A stretch of 64,000 nucleotides of DNA from assembly GCA_025331125.1 (NCBI GenBank), contig JAOALB010000150.1, forward strand, positions 1 to 64,000, given 5' to 3'. Below are positions 55,085 to 64,000 of the stretch, one piece after another. Origin of the DNA: Mycogone perniciosa (taxonomy: Eukaryota > Ascomycota > Sordariomycetes > Hypocreales > Hypocreaceae). Below the pieces are notes generated by a model. The model saw only the letters and a list, made by a program, of their open reading frames with translations. It was not told the origin of the DNA and ran no database searches. The number at the start of each line of letters is the position of its first letter. The stretch's first letter is position 1. A program made the position numbers and the translations under genes.

Positions 55085-58000
55085 CTACTCTTTCAGCGCC
55101 AAAAGCGCTTGCGTCAGCGGCACAACTCTCAAACTACGACCCCTCTTGAGCCCCGACTCAGCAGCGGTAGTGGTGCTGGTGGTGGCACCAGTGTTAAGAA
55201 CAGTAGGGCAACGATCATCTGTCCACTTGCGGAAGACACGCTTCAAGTCTCGAGGAGCACCCTCGAGCACCACCGTCGAGATGGGGATGAAGGGGCGGTC
55301 CTCCATGCTAGCAGCCAGTATGGCGTATTCCTGAGCAAAGTCGAGGGCATTGCGGAATGACGCATACTGCGATTGCGCGCGCGAACCGACAATGATGTAC
55401 ATCTCGAAAAAGGCATCGAGGATGTAGATACTGAACGGGGACATGTCAGCCTGATTGAATGGGCTAACCTCAAAGATCTAGAACAAAACACGTTAGCTCA
55501 TGACTCCTCTCGACTTGGGGAGGGCTTTGCGCTTACCAGCTGCCTGGAGTCTGCATCCGAGCAGAAGAGTCTGCTGCAGTACAGCCCGTAGCTAGGCTTC
55601 AGTCTCCAGTGATCAGCCGAGTGTGGCTTCAATCCCCCATTCAGCATCTCCCAGAAAGAGGCGGGCTCGCTGCCCTCATCATATTCGATCAGCTCGCCAG
55701 TGACCGTTAAGTCCATACCAATTAGTCGCGCACAGCTGAGCTCATCCACATCGCTTCCCCTGCCCTTCCACAGATAGCACTTGCCCGAATGAGTGATCAA
55801 GTAGGCAAAGCCAGCACAGAGACTGGCCGTTGTGAAGTCGACCTCATCGAATGCTACCTGTCCTAGATATCTGCGACCACAGAACATGACTGGCGCAAGT
55901 GAGTCGTACTTGTTGCTCGATCCCCTCCGAACCATCACCACGCCGCCCAGAGCTTGTAAAAACTCTGGAGTTTCCTTGCCTTGCAGGATCTTGATAAGTT
56001 TGCCACCTAATGACCTGGCCTCGTTCTGCGCAACCGCTTGTGCCTCTTCAACTGCTGACTCTGGAACTTCGTCACCGATCCAGAAATAAACCTCACGAAC
56101 CTTCCAACCGGCCTCGTTGGTGAAGTTGTGTGCAGAAATATACATTTCTTGTTCAAAAAGGACACGCTCGTGGTGTGGTGGTACAGGTGTCTGCTTGCCA
56201 TCCCAGGACAACTGGAACATCTGGAATGACAAGGTCTTAATCTTCAACCCGAACTTCGGGCGATTTGTCAAGATCTCGGCTGGATCAATGTTATAAGCCG
56301 TCCTCTCGCGCGGTGGCCCGAAAAAGTCGTGCAGCATATTTGATACATCGCCGGCTTGCTTGGATGGCGATCGCGTAAGCGGCGAAGCTGGCGTTGCTGT
56401 ATCATCCGGCAGCTGGGGAAGGGCTCGAACTGGGCCTTTTGGTGACAGTTCAGAAGTCTCAACAGCACGAGATGGCTCATTGAAGGATGGCTTTGGCCCT
56501 GGTGGCGGAGCCTTCACGGTCGCACCGCCAAACACCGAGGCAGCACTCTTCACTGATGGAACAGAATCACTCCTCAGCTTGCCGTGTGAGGTTGGCGCGG
56601 GCTCTGGCAACGGCCTCTCGAGTCTCTTGGCTGGTGACAATGAACCAGTCCTTTGATGCATCAATCTAGCTGGTTCCTTGGCAGTCTCAATGGTTTTCAC
56701 AGGTGACCACGAACCAGTCCGCTGATGTGTTAACTTACTCGGCTCTCTGGTAGACTCCGGCTTCGTATCATTAGTCTGGTCGAAGAACCTCGACATTCGC
56801 TTCATGTCAAGTTTCTTGGGAGAGTCGGGTTGAGACACATCATCACCCGTTCTCTGGGGTGATTTTGGGGATGGTGACGAATCAGTAACATACTTTTCTG
56901 AGTCTGTGGGTTGTCTGCGAAGATTCAAAGGTGCCACATGATCAACGGATTTTGTAAACTCCATTTCTGTCTTGATAGGCTCTGGTTTGCTTCGCACGGG
57001 TGCTTTAGCTGCCACCTGTTGATGAATTGACAGCGGCGCTGGCTTATTCTCCTCAACAAGTGTAGGCAAGCTTCGTTTTTCAAGAGCCACTGATTCTCGA
57101 CTCACTGAGAAGGATGCCAGTGTCTCAGTCGAGGTCAAGGGAGATCCTCCCACGCTTGAGGGCGCCTTTCTCCTGGGACCACGGGCTCGATTCTTAGTCA
57201 TATGTGTCAACTGAGGGCCAGGTTCTGACGACTGAACACCCCCACCTCGCCTGGACTCCTCAGCACGTTGACCACCATTGGCAGTCATAGGTAGTGGTCC
57301 TCTGGCCAGCATGCCAGCGAGAGCTGGATTAAATCGATCAGCGAGCCTGCCTCCAAGTTTTGACGGTGCACTTTTCTTCTTCAGGAGACCAGGAAGGGAG
57401 CGCGGAGATACCTCGGCCTGAGTTGGCGTATCGGGCTCAGTCGGTTCAGGCTGAGACTTATCAGCCGTTGGACTTTTCGTAGGAGTCAGTGCTGGACTGG
57501 ATTGCCGGGCCAAATTGACCTGGCTGGATTTTCTCTTTGGAGGAGTGGGCTTTGGTGAATCGGGTTTCTTCCCCTGGCCCGATGGAGATCTCATCGGAGG
57601 AACGGAATCCCTCTTGGTCCCAGTCATTGCTCTACCTAACTCCGCTCTCTTCATGAGGCCCTCAGGTAGGGGCTTCTCGGTACGCGGTGTAGCCATCGTG
57701 GCGATGCCTTTCCCTTCCGCCTGAACCTTTTTAAAGTCATCTCTCTTCTTCAAGATAGCGTCTTTGAACTCATCTTTCATCGTGGACTTTTGAGGGCCAT
57801 CAGTCGCGTTCAGTGACGCCTTGCCACGAAGAATGTTTTCCTTGAGCTCGTCTGGAGCCTTGAAATTCTGCGTCTTTGCCCTGCGAAGAGTGCCAAAAAC
57901 ATTTTTGAACTCAGGCTCCTCTGTCTTGGAAACTGGTGCCTCTGCCACTCTCGGCTTCAAATTAGCACGGAAGTCTTTCTTGGGTGGCGCCTCGGGTTTT

Positions 58001-59950
58001 GGCTTCGACGTTGTCGAACCGACAACGGAGCTGTGATGTTCTGGTTTCTCCGGTTCAGGGATAGGCGAAGTTACCGTCCCGGCACGGCCCCGGACCGGTG
58101 TTTTAGTAGGGCTTGGCTGGCCTCCCGCTGACGGAGGCGAATATATCCCACCGAGACCAGTAGTGTTGAGGTTCAATCTCGCACCCATTGGTGATGACCT
58201 CATAAGCCCATCAATGCTGACTTGGTGTTTGTGCGAGATTGAACCTGGTCGGCCAGTCTCGGTATTTGTATTACTAGCACGTCCTGCCTTGTTTTTGTTC
58301 AGCTCGACCATCCATGCTGGTTGTGGTGCGGGTGTCTTCTGCTGGGGCTTTGGGGGTGATTCTGGCTTGTTCAGAGCACTCTCCAACCAGCTAGATTTGG
58401 TCGGACTCCAACGTCTCGGCTCCATTGTCTTGGACTGGCTGACTGGAAGAGAGGCATCATCATCCTCTTGCTTCTCAACAGGTGCTGGAGATGAGTGGAT
58501 GGGCGTCTTTGGTCGAAGATTGTCCTTCTGTGGTGCCTCGGACGACCCAGTCTCCTTCTCTCCATGCCGGGAGGTTGGCCTACTAGTTCCCGGCGTTGTT
58601 GATCTCTCGCGAATCATGCTTTGCGGTCTTGCGGTTGTCGGCTGTCCAAGAACACGGTTCGCGGCGACGGAATCAGCCCGAGTTAAGCCAGGGGAACTGG
58701 CAACAGTCCATCGCTTAACACTATCGCTTCTCTTCATCATGGCACTCTGTACAAAGCCACCCATCCCCTTTGTCGGCGAGGTAGAGCGCAAAGGGGATGT
58801 TCGACCGGTTGAAGTTGTGGTCCCTTGGTCTGCTTGGGGCTTCTCATCTATCGGGCTGTCGAACTGAGGCGGGTTGAGCGGAGGTGGTGATGCTAGCCTC
58901 CCGCGACCGGCAGCACTGGAGCTGGATTGCGGGATAGGACGCTCTTTGGAAGTTTCTGCCGACATGCCAGGCAGCTGGGCGCTAACAGATGACATATCGA
59001 GTCGATCCTCATCCTCGACCTGATTTCGTCGATAGGCTGCCGAGCTTTGTCCCCTATCGGCAGTTTGACGGAACCATGAAGGATCTTTGGACCCCAGAGC
59101 TTGGGCGATCTGGTCCTTGGAGAGGGTCTGAGTGGGGGATGGAAGAGGTTGCGGCTCCTGCGACCCAGCAAGCGACCTTTGTGTCGCATTTTGTGCCGCA
59201 GCCACACTCAATGGACGACTGCCGGGCTTGCTAGGCCTTCGCTGCCATGAAAGCGGCGAGGATCTCGAGGGCGTTGTCGAGCCATCGTTCCACTTCGCGT
59301 CCGAGTCCGAAGGAGCCTCGTTCTCTTTCGTCGACGACGAGTATGTCATCGGATCAGACCCTGCGTCCATGTCCACGGCTCTCTCCGGCTCAACAGACCG
59401 CTCTCGTAGCTTATCCAGGGTATCACCGCTGGGCGAATCGAGCTTTAATGATTCGGAGAGCTGGACGGTTCGACGGTTCGCGCGTGGAGATGGGGTGTTG
59501 ACGGGCGACGATTTCTGCGGTGAGATGGATCTGGCGCGTTCTTTATCAAGCACGGGTTAGTTTCGTAATCCCGCCGCAGCCTTGCAGCTGCAATTTACAT
59601 AGACTAAAGTGCACCAAACCATGTCAAAGTCAACGACATCTGAAGCCAGGCTAGCCAGCGAGCTTGCTAGCCGTAGCCACCCCAGCAACAATGCACCAGG
59701 AAAGTCAATGACATCGACAGACGAGATTGCCTTGCCTAGGTGACTCGCAGAGTTGAAGGCGAAGTGCTCGTAGAGAACGGCAGCAAATCAACAAAACAAA
59801 GAAAGGAGACTCACCCTCTCTTCTGGCCTGGCGCTCACGTTTGGCAGCAAGAAACTCCTCCCGCTCGCGGGCTCGCACCTCGTCGTCTTCGATCTGTTGG
59901 CCACGGAGGCGCTCGACCTGCTCGAGAAACTGGGAGACTTCGTCGGACAT
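55085..59950 (-). CDS. Gelsolin-fold protein with long disordered N-terminus (DUF4045 type)
   Basis: Exons 59950-59815, 59540-55537 and 55477-55085 give 1510 residues; introns are 274 and 59 nt. The start MSDEVSQFLEQVERLR is a short predicted helix. About 1100 residues of Ser/Pro/Lys-rich sequence follow, containing scattered conserved patches (GSKDPSWFRQTADRG; KWTVASSPGLTRADSV; QPAWMVELNKNK; HQRTGSWSPVK repeated as HQRTGSLSPAK). The last 400 residues have gelsolin/villin-like repeats (KTLSFQMFQLSWDG, VYFWIGDE, FTTASLCAGFAYLITHSGKCYLWKGRG). Proteins of this layout are conserved in filamentous fungi. An actin-linked role is inferred from the fold only. No lesions seen. Confidence 0.85.
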
Positions 59951-61002
59951 GGCTGCTGTTTGCTACTGCTCCTTCTTCTGGTACAGAAGCGGCCCTCACA
60001 ATATCATGACACTCGCAAAAGAGAGACAGACAAGTTGCGTCCACCGCCCCGGCGTTCGTTGGCTGCAAAGCAACTGGCGATGTTGCGTTGTTGATTTTTT
60101 GGCGGTGGGGTGAAAGGCAACGGAAGCAAGCAAGCAAGCAAGCAATCAAGGCACCAACAGCATCATCGGCGTCAGGTCCAGCTGGTGCCCGGCTTTATTT
60201 AGCATGTGCGCGGCCCGCCAAACTGGCTCCAGGGGGGCCTTAGGGGCTCTCTCCATGCGGTAAACAGCCCTGTACGGAGGTGGCCAGCACCAGCGGACGC
60301 CATTTCATACGGCGACCCGACAACTTCCCACGCCTTGCTGCACTTGCAAGGGGTGAAGGCCGTTATTTCAGGCCTAGAGGACACCTCCTATTCGGCATCC
60401 ATGACTATTGCATAGTTATGATATTCTGACTGCGTACACAACTACGCACACCGAGAACCGTCCCAAGAATCCCAAGACGACAGCACTCGATCGCAATCGT
60501 ACCACCGTACACAATCCCCCGAGCGGAGCAACCGATCGATCAAGAGGGGCTTTGCTTTGTTTACACTCCATCAGCCACACACCAACACGAGATAGCGGCC
60601 GCTGCGTCAACGAATCAATCCGCTCCAAACCCTAAAGATACGAAGGTCACAAGCCGCCTTTCTTTTTGTCATTGGCTTGTTATTTATTGTCTTGTTTGCT
60701 TGCTTCTGTGCAGCAAACTTTGATCAAGGGATCAACCTTGCTTGCAGCAGCAGCCTTGACAGAGCTGTTCCGTAAGATCCACATTCCATCGCCCTTGACA
60801 ACCTCATGCATAGCCCCTGATGCTACCTCCTGTGCCAAATCAGCATTCTGCCTTTCTGTAGCATTGCCAAGACGAACAGCAGTCCTCCTATCTAATACAT
60901 TCAGTGTCTGGAACCTTCGAAGGACCATCAAATCACGTTTCCGCACATTCTAGTCAATCTTGCGGCCCCCAACACCGTCATCTGTGACATCCATCAGTAG
61001 CA
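59951..61002. other. Intergenic, gelsolin-like 5' side to ARL2 3' side
   Basis: About 1.05 kb with the gelsolin-like promoter. A (GCAA)n microsatellite lies at about 60124-60145. A minus-strand ORF at 60680-60946 (RRFQTLNVLDRRTAVRLGN) has no domain I recognise and could be chance or the 3' UTR of ARL2. Confidence 0.5.
60124..60145. repeat. GCAA microsatellite
   Basis: About five tandem gcaa copies upstream of the gelsolin-like gene. Confidence 0.85.
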
Positions 61003-61820
61003 CTAGTAGAGGAAGAGTCGCTTCTTCGCATCCTCAACGACCCAAGCCAATCCCTCCTTCAGGTTCCTCCCCGTCATGGCGCTACACTGCAAAACATGCC
61101 ATTGATGTGTCCGTATGTCCTCCAGCCGTAATAACTAGACGGTACCCATTAGACACAGGCCCCTCACAGGCCTCAGAGCACTTACCGAAACAATCTCTTG
61201 CTCGTTCATGCATCCATCAACATCCGTCTTGTTTGCGAAAATCAACAAACATGCACCGGCCAAACGCTACCTTCCATGTCAGCACTTCTCAGCCAAGGAA
61301 GATAACCCCCTCAATCAAAATCCATCTCATACCTCCTCCTGAAGCAGATTGTGGAGCTCCTCTCTGCAATCGTCTATCCGTAGTCGATCCGTCGAGTCAA
61401 CTACCCATATCAGGGCGTCTGTCTTCTCAAAATAATTCCTCCAGTACGACCGCAATGTCTTCTGGCCACCCACATCCCCTATAAAGTCAGCGACAGTCCA
61501 TATCCTCGTGAAGAAGCCATACAGATATTCAGTTTGTATCTAAAACCATGCCGTTAGCATTAACCAGGACCTCGAGTGTGGGTATGTGAAGGCTCACCCC
61601 TCATAGTCAATCGTCTTGATGATAAATCCCAACGTCGGGCTGACAGTATTCACATCCTCGCCCATTATCCTCTTCACTATAGTTGTTTTTCCAGCATTAT
61701 CTAGCCCACTTTTGCCTAAAATTAGTGCAGATTTCGTGAGGTTTGGGTTGTCGGTACGCACAGCATCAGGATCCGCATTTCCTTGTCCTTGAGGCGTGCT
61801 TTTCGCAGAATGGACAACAT
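61003..61820 (-). CDS. ARL2: ADP-ribosylation-factor-like GTPase Arl2 (Cin4/Alp41)
   Basis: Six exons (61820-61762, 61708-61598, 61539-61523, 61478-61333, 61266-61186, 61134-61003) encode 181 residues. The start MLSILRKARLKDKEMRILML is characteristic of Arl2 and lacks the Gly2 myristoylation site of Arf. GTPase motifs are GLDNAGKTT, SPTLGF, WDVGGQK and ANKTD, with CSAMTG near the end. NIWDVGGQKTLRSYWRNYFE is the Arl2/Arf switch 2 region. Arl2 works with tubulin cofactors in alpha/beta-tubulin folding and microtubule maintenance. Introns are 53, 58, 44, 66 and 51 nt. The third exon is only 17 nt, and its neighbour intron of 44 nt is near the fungal minimum. The frame is open throughout. Confidence 0.94.
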
Positions 61821-62479
61821 TGCGCCAGCCCAGTAGTTCCGAGACGAAATACCCGGTGAATCAAAACGATATTTCAAGGGGGGATAGAATCAAAGGCCTA
61901 TCTGGGGTATTCTGAATGAAAATGCGGTCATGTTCGTTGAAATCATTATTCCTCTGAAATTCAGCTGCTTGTTCATACATAGTATTATTCCGTACACGTG
62001 ATGCAATAGTGCCTGGAACAACCCACTCTCAACAGGCCACCAAAGCTGAACATAAAACACCCCTTTTTTGCAAACCTCAAATTCCTCGATATAATAATAC
62101 ATATCCGACATTATCCAACCTCAGCCAGTTCCACGTTACTTTCAATCCCAGCCACCATTCAGCTACACAGCTATTTTCACAAGAGAGCCAAAAAGGAGGG
62201 AGTCTATTCCAATAAGACCCACCCTCCAGGCAGAGGTAGCCCTCGATATTTCGTCGCGAGGTATTTCAGATTTCGCGTAACATCTTGTGCACCGTCATCA
62301 AGACAATTTCTGTGTCCGAGCTGGTCAATATGAGCGAGTTGGTAGGGTTGCGAACAAGCTGAGGCACAAACTGGTAATCGAGGCGGACCCCCTGAACAAC
62401 TGCATCGCGCATTCTCACTCATCCATCGAGAATGCATCATGAAATGCTTCGACCACGCACTAAAGTGGGAGCTCCTTCT
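61821..62479. other. Intergenic, ARL2 5' side
   Basis: About 660 bp with the ARL2 promoter and the GNAT gene 3' UTR. No ORF is convincing. Confidence 0.55.
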
Positions 62480-63979
62480 TCAAAACTCAATCCACGATCC
62501 CGGCTCACGGTCCGCTATGCTGGACCGAGGCTGAGCTTCAACTGCCCAAATTGACAAATCTAGCCACTGACTCTCGTAGCCTCGATCCGTCTTGACAGCT
62601 TGTGGAAAGTACCCCATCTGACTGAATCCGAACTTTTCAAGAAAGTCCTGTTTCCACTTCGAACCTTCATCGCGTTTGTGGGTAGAGAACATCTCGATAT
62701 AGACCCAAGCATATTGGCGGCGATTGTATCCCGCCAGTGTCTCGTAAATAAGCCCCGTGTTCGGGCGGTCCCACACATAATCGACCAGGCTGCGGTGGTA
62801 CGGCGCAACGGATAAGAGAGCTCTATCTAGAAGCGCAGATCCATAGAGCTTTCGGCGGTGATTAGGGTGGACAAAGAGTCTGACTTGACCCGTAAACCTC
62901 GATCCAGGGCAGGCTGTGTCAAGAAGGCCAATTCTTGTGTCGCACACGAAAGCAAACCCAAAAATGGCATCCAGAGCGGTGGCTTGTGAACGTTTGAACT
63001 TCAGCCATTCCTCGTAGGCCTTGTCCGCGTTCTTTGGCCATTTATTACGATCGAAAAGCTCATCTCCTTTCTCTGTTGCGACAATAAAAGGTCGCATGTT
63101 CTCTCGACAGGACGTATAGATCTTCTCAACATCAGAAGCTGTGACTTTGTTTGACTCAAAAACCTGAGGGCAATGAGTCGCGTGACTCTCCAGGTTAATG
63201 ATCTCCGCAATGGCTTTGAAGTCATCAGGCGAGGCGGGCCTAATCTTGCATTCTGCATTGGGCCATGATGCCAGGTCTTCCTCTGCAACTGGTGCCGGCG
63301 CTGGCAATTGTGTTGGCGTTGCTGGTTTGCTTTGCAGATGTGCTCTTAGTTTTGCGGCCAGTTGCTCACGACTTTTCAACTCCCGAATTATCTGCAATTC
63401 GGAAGTCATGTTCGCCTGTCGCCAGGCTATATCTTTGTAGTCCCGACACAAACCAAGATGATGATCCTGCAGAGTTTCGGGGTACTTTGCCTCTTCCAAG
63501 AGGTCACCAGTTAACGTGTCGATGTCATACTGGTAAGCTGCGATGACAGATAGGGGCAAGGTGACTATGGGCGGCTCATAAGTCTTGTGCAGCCATTGCA
63601 CAATGGAATTTGTTCCAAGCTCGTCGGAGGCCATTTCTTCCGCTTGATTCTCATCACTGCCATTGTTTAATGGGTCGTCACTGACACTCCAGGAACGTTT
63701 ACTGCGGTTTGTCTTCGATCGGGTCGATGGGGAGAAGAGCACACGTGGGGTATCTGTCAGCTGGGCACCACGAGAAGCCATGTTCTCTGCGGTCAGCAGC
63801 GATACACCTTCATTTGTGCTCCGTTGGGCCAAGTTGTTGTGGTCTGAAGATGGTGAAAAAACCTGCTCCTCTTCCTCGTTATGTGCATGGAATGCTGGAG
63901 TTGTTGGCGTGGGAGGATTGCTTGCCAGCCAACTCTTGATAGTTTTACAGGCCTTGGCGACACTCTTATCGTCGGTCAT
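62480..63979 (-). CDS. GNAT-domain acetyltransferase-like protein
   Basis: A single exon codes 499 residues from ATG 63979. The first 240 residues are polar, with a helix-rich stretch (HHLGLCRDYKDIAWRQANMTSELQII) and a Pro/Ala linker. The GNAT fold follows: CKIRPASPDDFKAIAEIIN starts the domain, FGFAFVCDTRIGLLD is the central strand, and GQVRLFVHPNHRRKLYGSALLDRAL is the acetyl-CoA-binding motif A. The end reads FLEKFGFSQMGYFPQAV. Substrate is unknown. The start is only 21 bp from the window edge, so an upstream exon cannot be excluded. Confidence 0.82.
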   Translation of the reverse strand: MTDDKSVAKACKTIKSWLASNPPTPTTPAFHAHNEEEEQVFSPSSDHNNLAQRSTNEGVSLLTAENMASRGAQLTDTPRVLFSPSTRSKTNRSKRSWSVSDDPLNNGSDENQAEEMASDELGTNSIVQWLHKTYEPPIVTLPLSVIAAYQYDIDTLTGDLLEEAKYPETLQDHHLGLCRDYKDIAWRQANMTSELQIIRELKSREQLAAKLRAHLQSKPATPTQLPAPAPVAEEDLASWPNAECKIRPASPDDFKAIAEIINLESHATHCPQVFESNKVTASDVEKIYTSCRENMRPFIVATEKGDELFDRNKWPKNADKAYEEWLKFKRSQATALDAIFGFAFVCDTRIGLLDTACPGSRFTGQVRLFVHPNHRRKLYGSALLDRALLSVAPYHRSLVDYVWDRPNTGLIYETLAGYNRRQYAWVYIEMFSTHKRDEGSKWKQDFLEKFGFSQMGYFPQAVKTDRGYESQWLDLSIWAVEAQPRSSIADREPGSWIEF

Positions 63980-64000
63980 CCTGCGGTCAACCCGCTCAGT

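Noticed and set aside
60680..60946. Minus-strand ORF of 88 codons downstream of ARL2
   Set aside because: No domain, no splice link to ARL2 and no codon evidence; left as intergenic.
61060..61075. Frameshift in the last ARL2 exon
   Set aside because: On recounting, the tract reads acg ggg agg aac and the frame is open to the stop at 61003.

Overview
This is a nuclear window from a filamentous ascomycete (Pezizomycotina; Sordariomycetes, perhaps Hypocreales, is my best guess). The reasons are short GT-AG introns of about 44-275 nt, fungal housekeeping genes (RPB6, TFIIIA, SEC63, SLC1-type acyltransferase, ARL2), PNP/NACHT/ankyrin gene relics, many copies of the TACGGAGTAC/TACTTCGTA motif between genes, and a large AT-rich block with the C-to-T signature of repeat-induced point mutation (RIP).

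Region 1 (1-18193) has no live gene. It is a three-level nest of dead Ty3/Gypsy LTR retrotransposons. An old minus-strand element (1-1777 plus 16102-18193) is split by a second minus-strand element (1778-16101, LTRs of about 165 bp). That one is itself split by a third, plus-strand chromodomain-type element (2816-10495, LTRs of about 402 bp, 5-bp target duplication AGTAG). The first and third elements are the same family.

Region 2 (18194-33558) is an accessory graveyard. It holds a full-size ABCG transporter pseudogene (minus), a DHCR7-like sterol reductase pseudogene, a DHCR24-like reductase pseudogene, a Tc1/mariner transposase relic carrying a 144-bp MITE, a PNP-ankyrin fusion relic, a possible solo LTR and short tandem repeats. 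Nearly all the nonsense codons can be explained by C-to-T or G-to-A transitions, as if RIP had spread outward from the repeats.

Region 3 (33559-51714) is an ordinary gene-dense arm: RPB6 (minus) divergent from TFIIIA (plus), a ZRT3-like zinc transporter (minus), tRNA-Ser(CGA), a patatin-type triacylglycerol lipase (plus), SEC63 (plus), an LCHN/DENND11-like protein (minus) and an SLC1-type lysophosphatidate acyltransferase (plus). These genes read cleanly once introns are removed.

Region 4 (51715-54180) is a second island of immune-receptor-like debris. A PNP-NACHT pseudogene on the plus strand abuts an ankyrin fragment on the minus strand, which suggests a local inversion.

Region 5 (54181-64000) returns to live genes, all minus: a 1510-residue gelsolin-fold protein with a long disordered N-terminal part, ARL2 with six exons including one of 17 nt, and a GNAT-domain protein near the right edge. 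No CRISPR array, rRNA or replication origin was seen. The intact genes do not form one pathway. The strongest themes are RIP decay, nested transposons and rearranged NLR-like genes.
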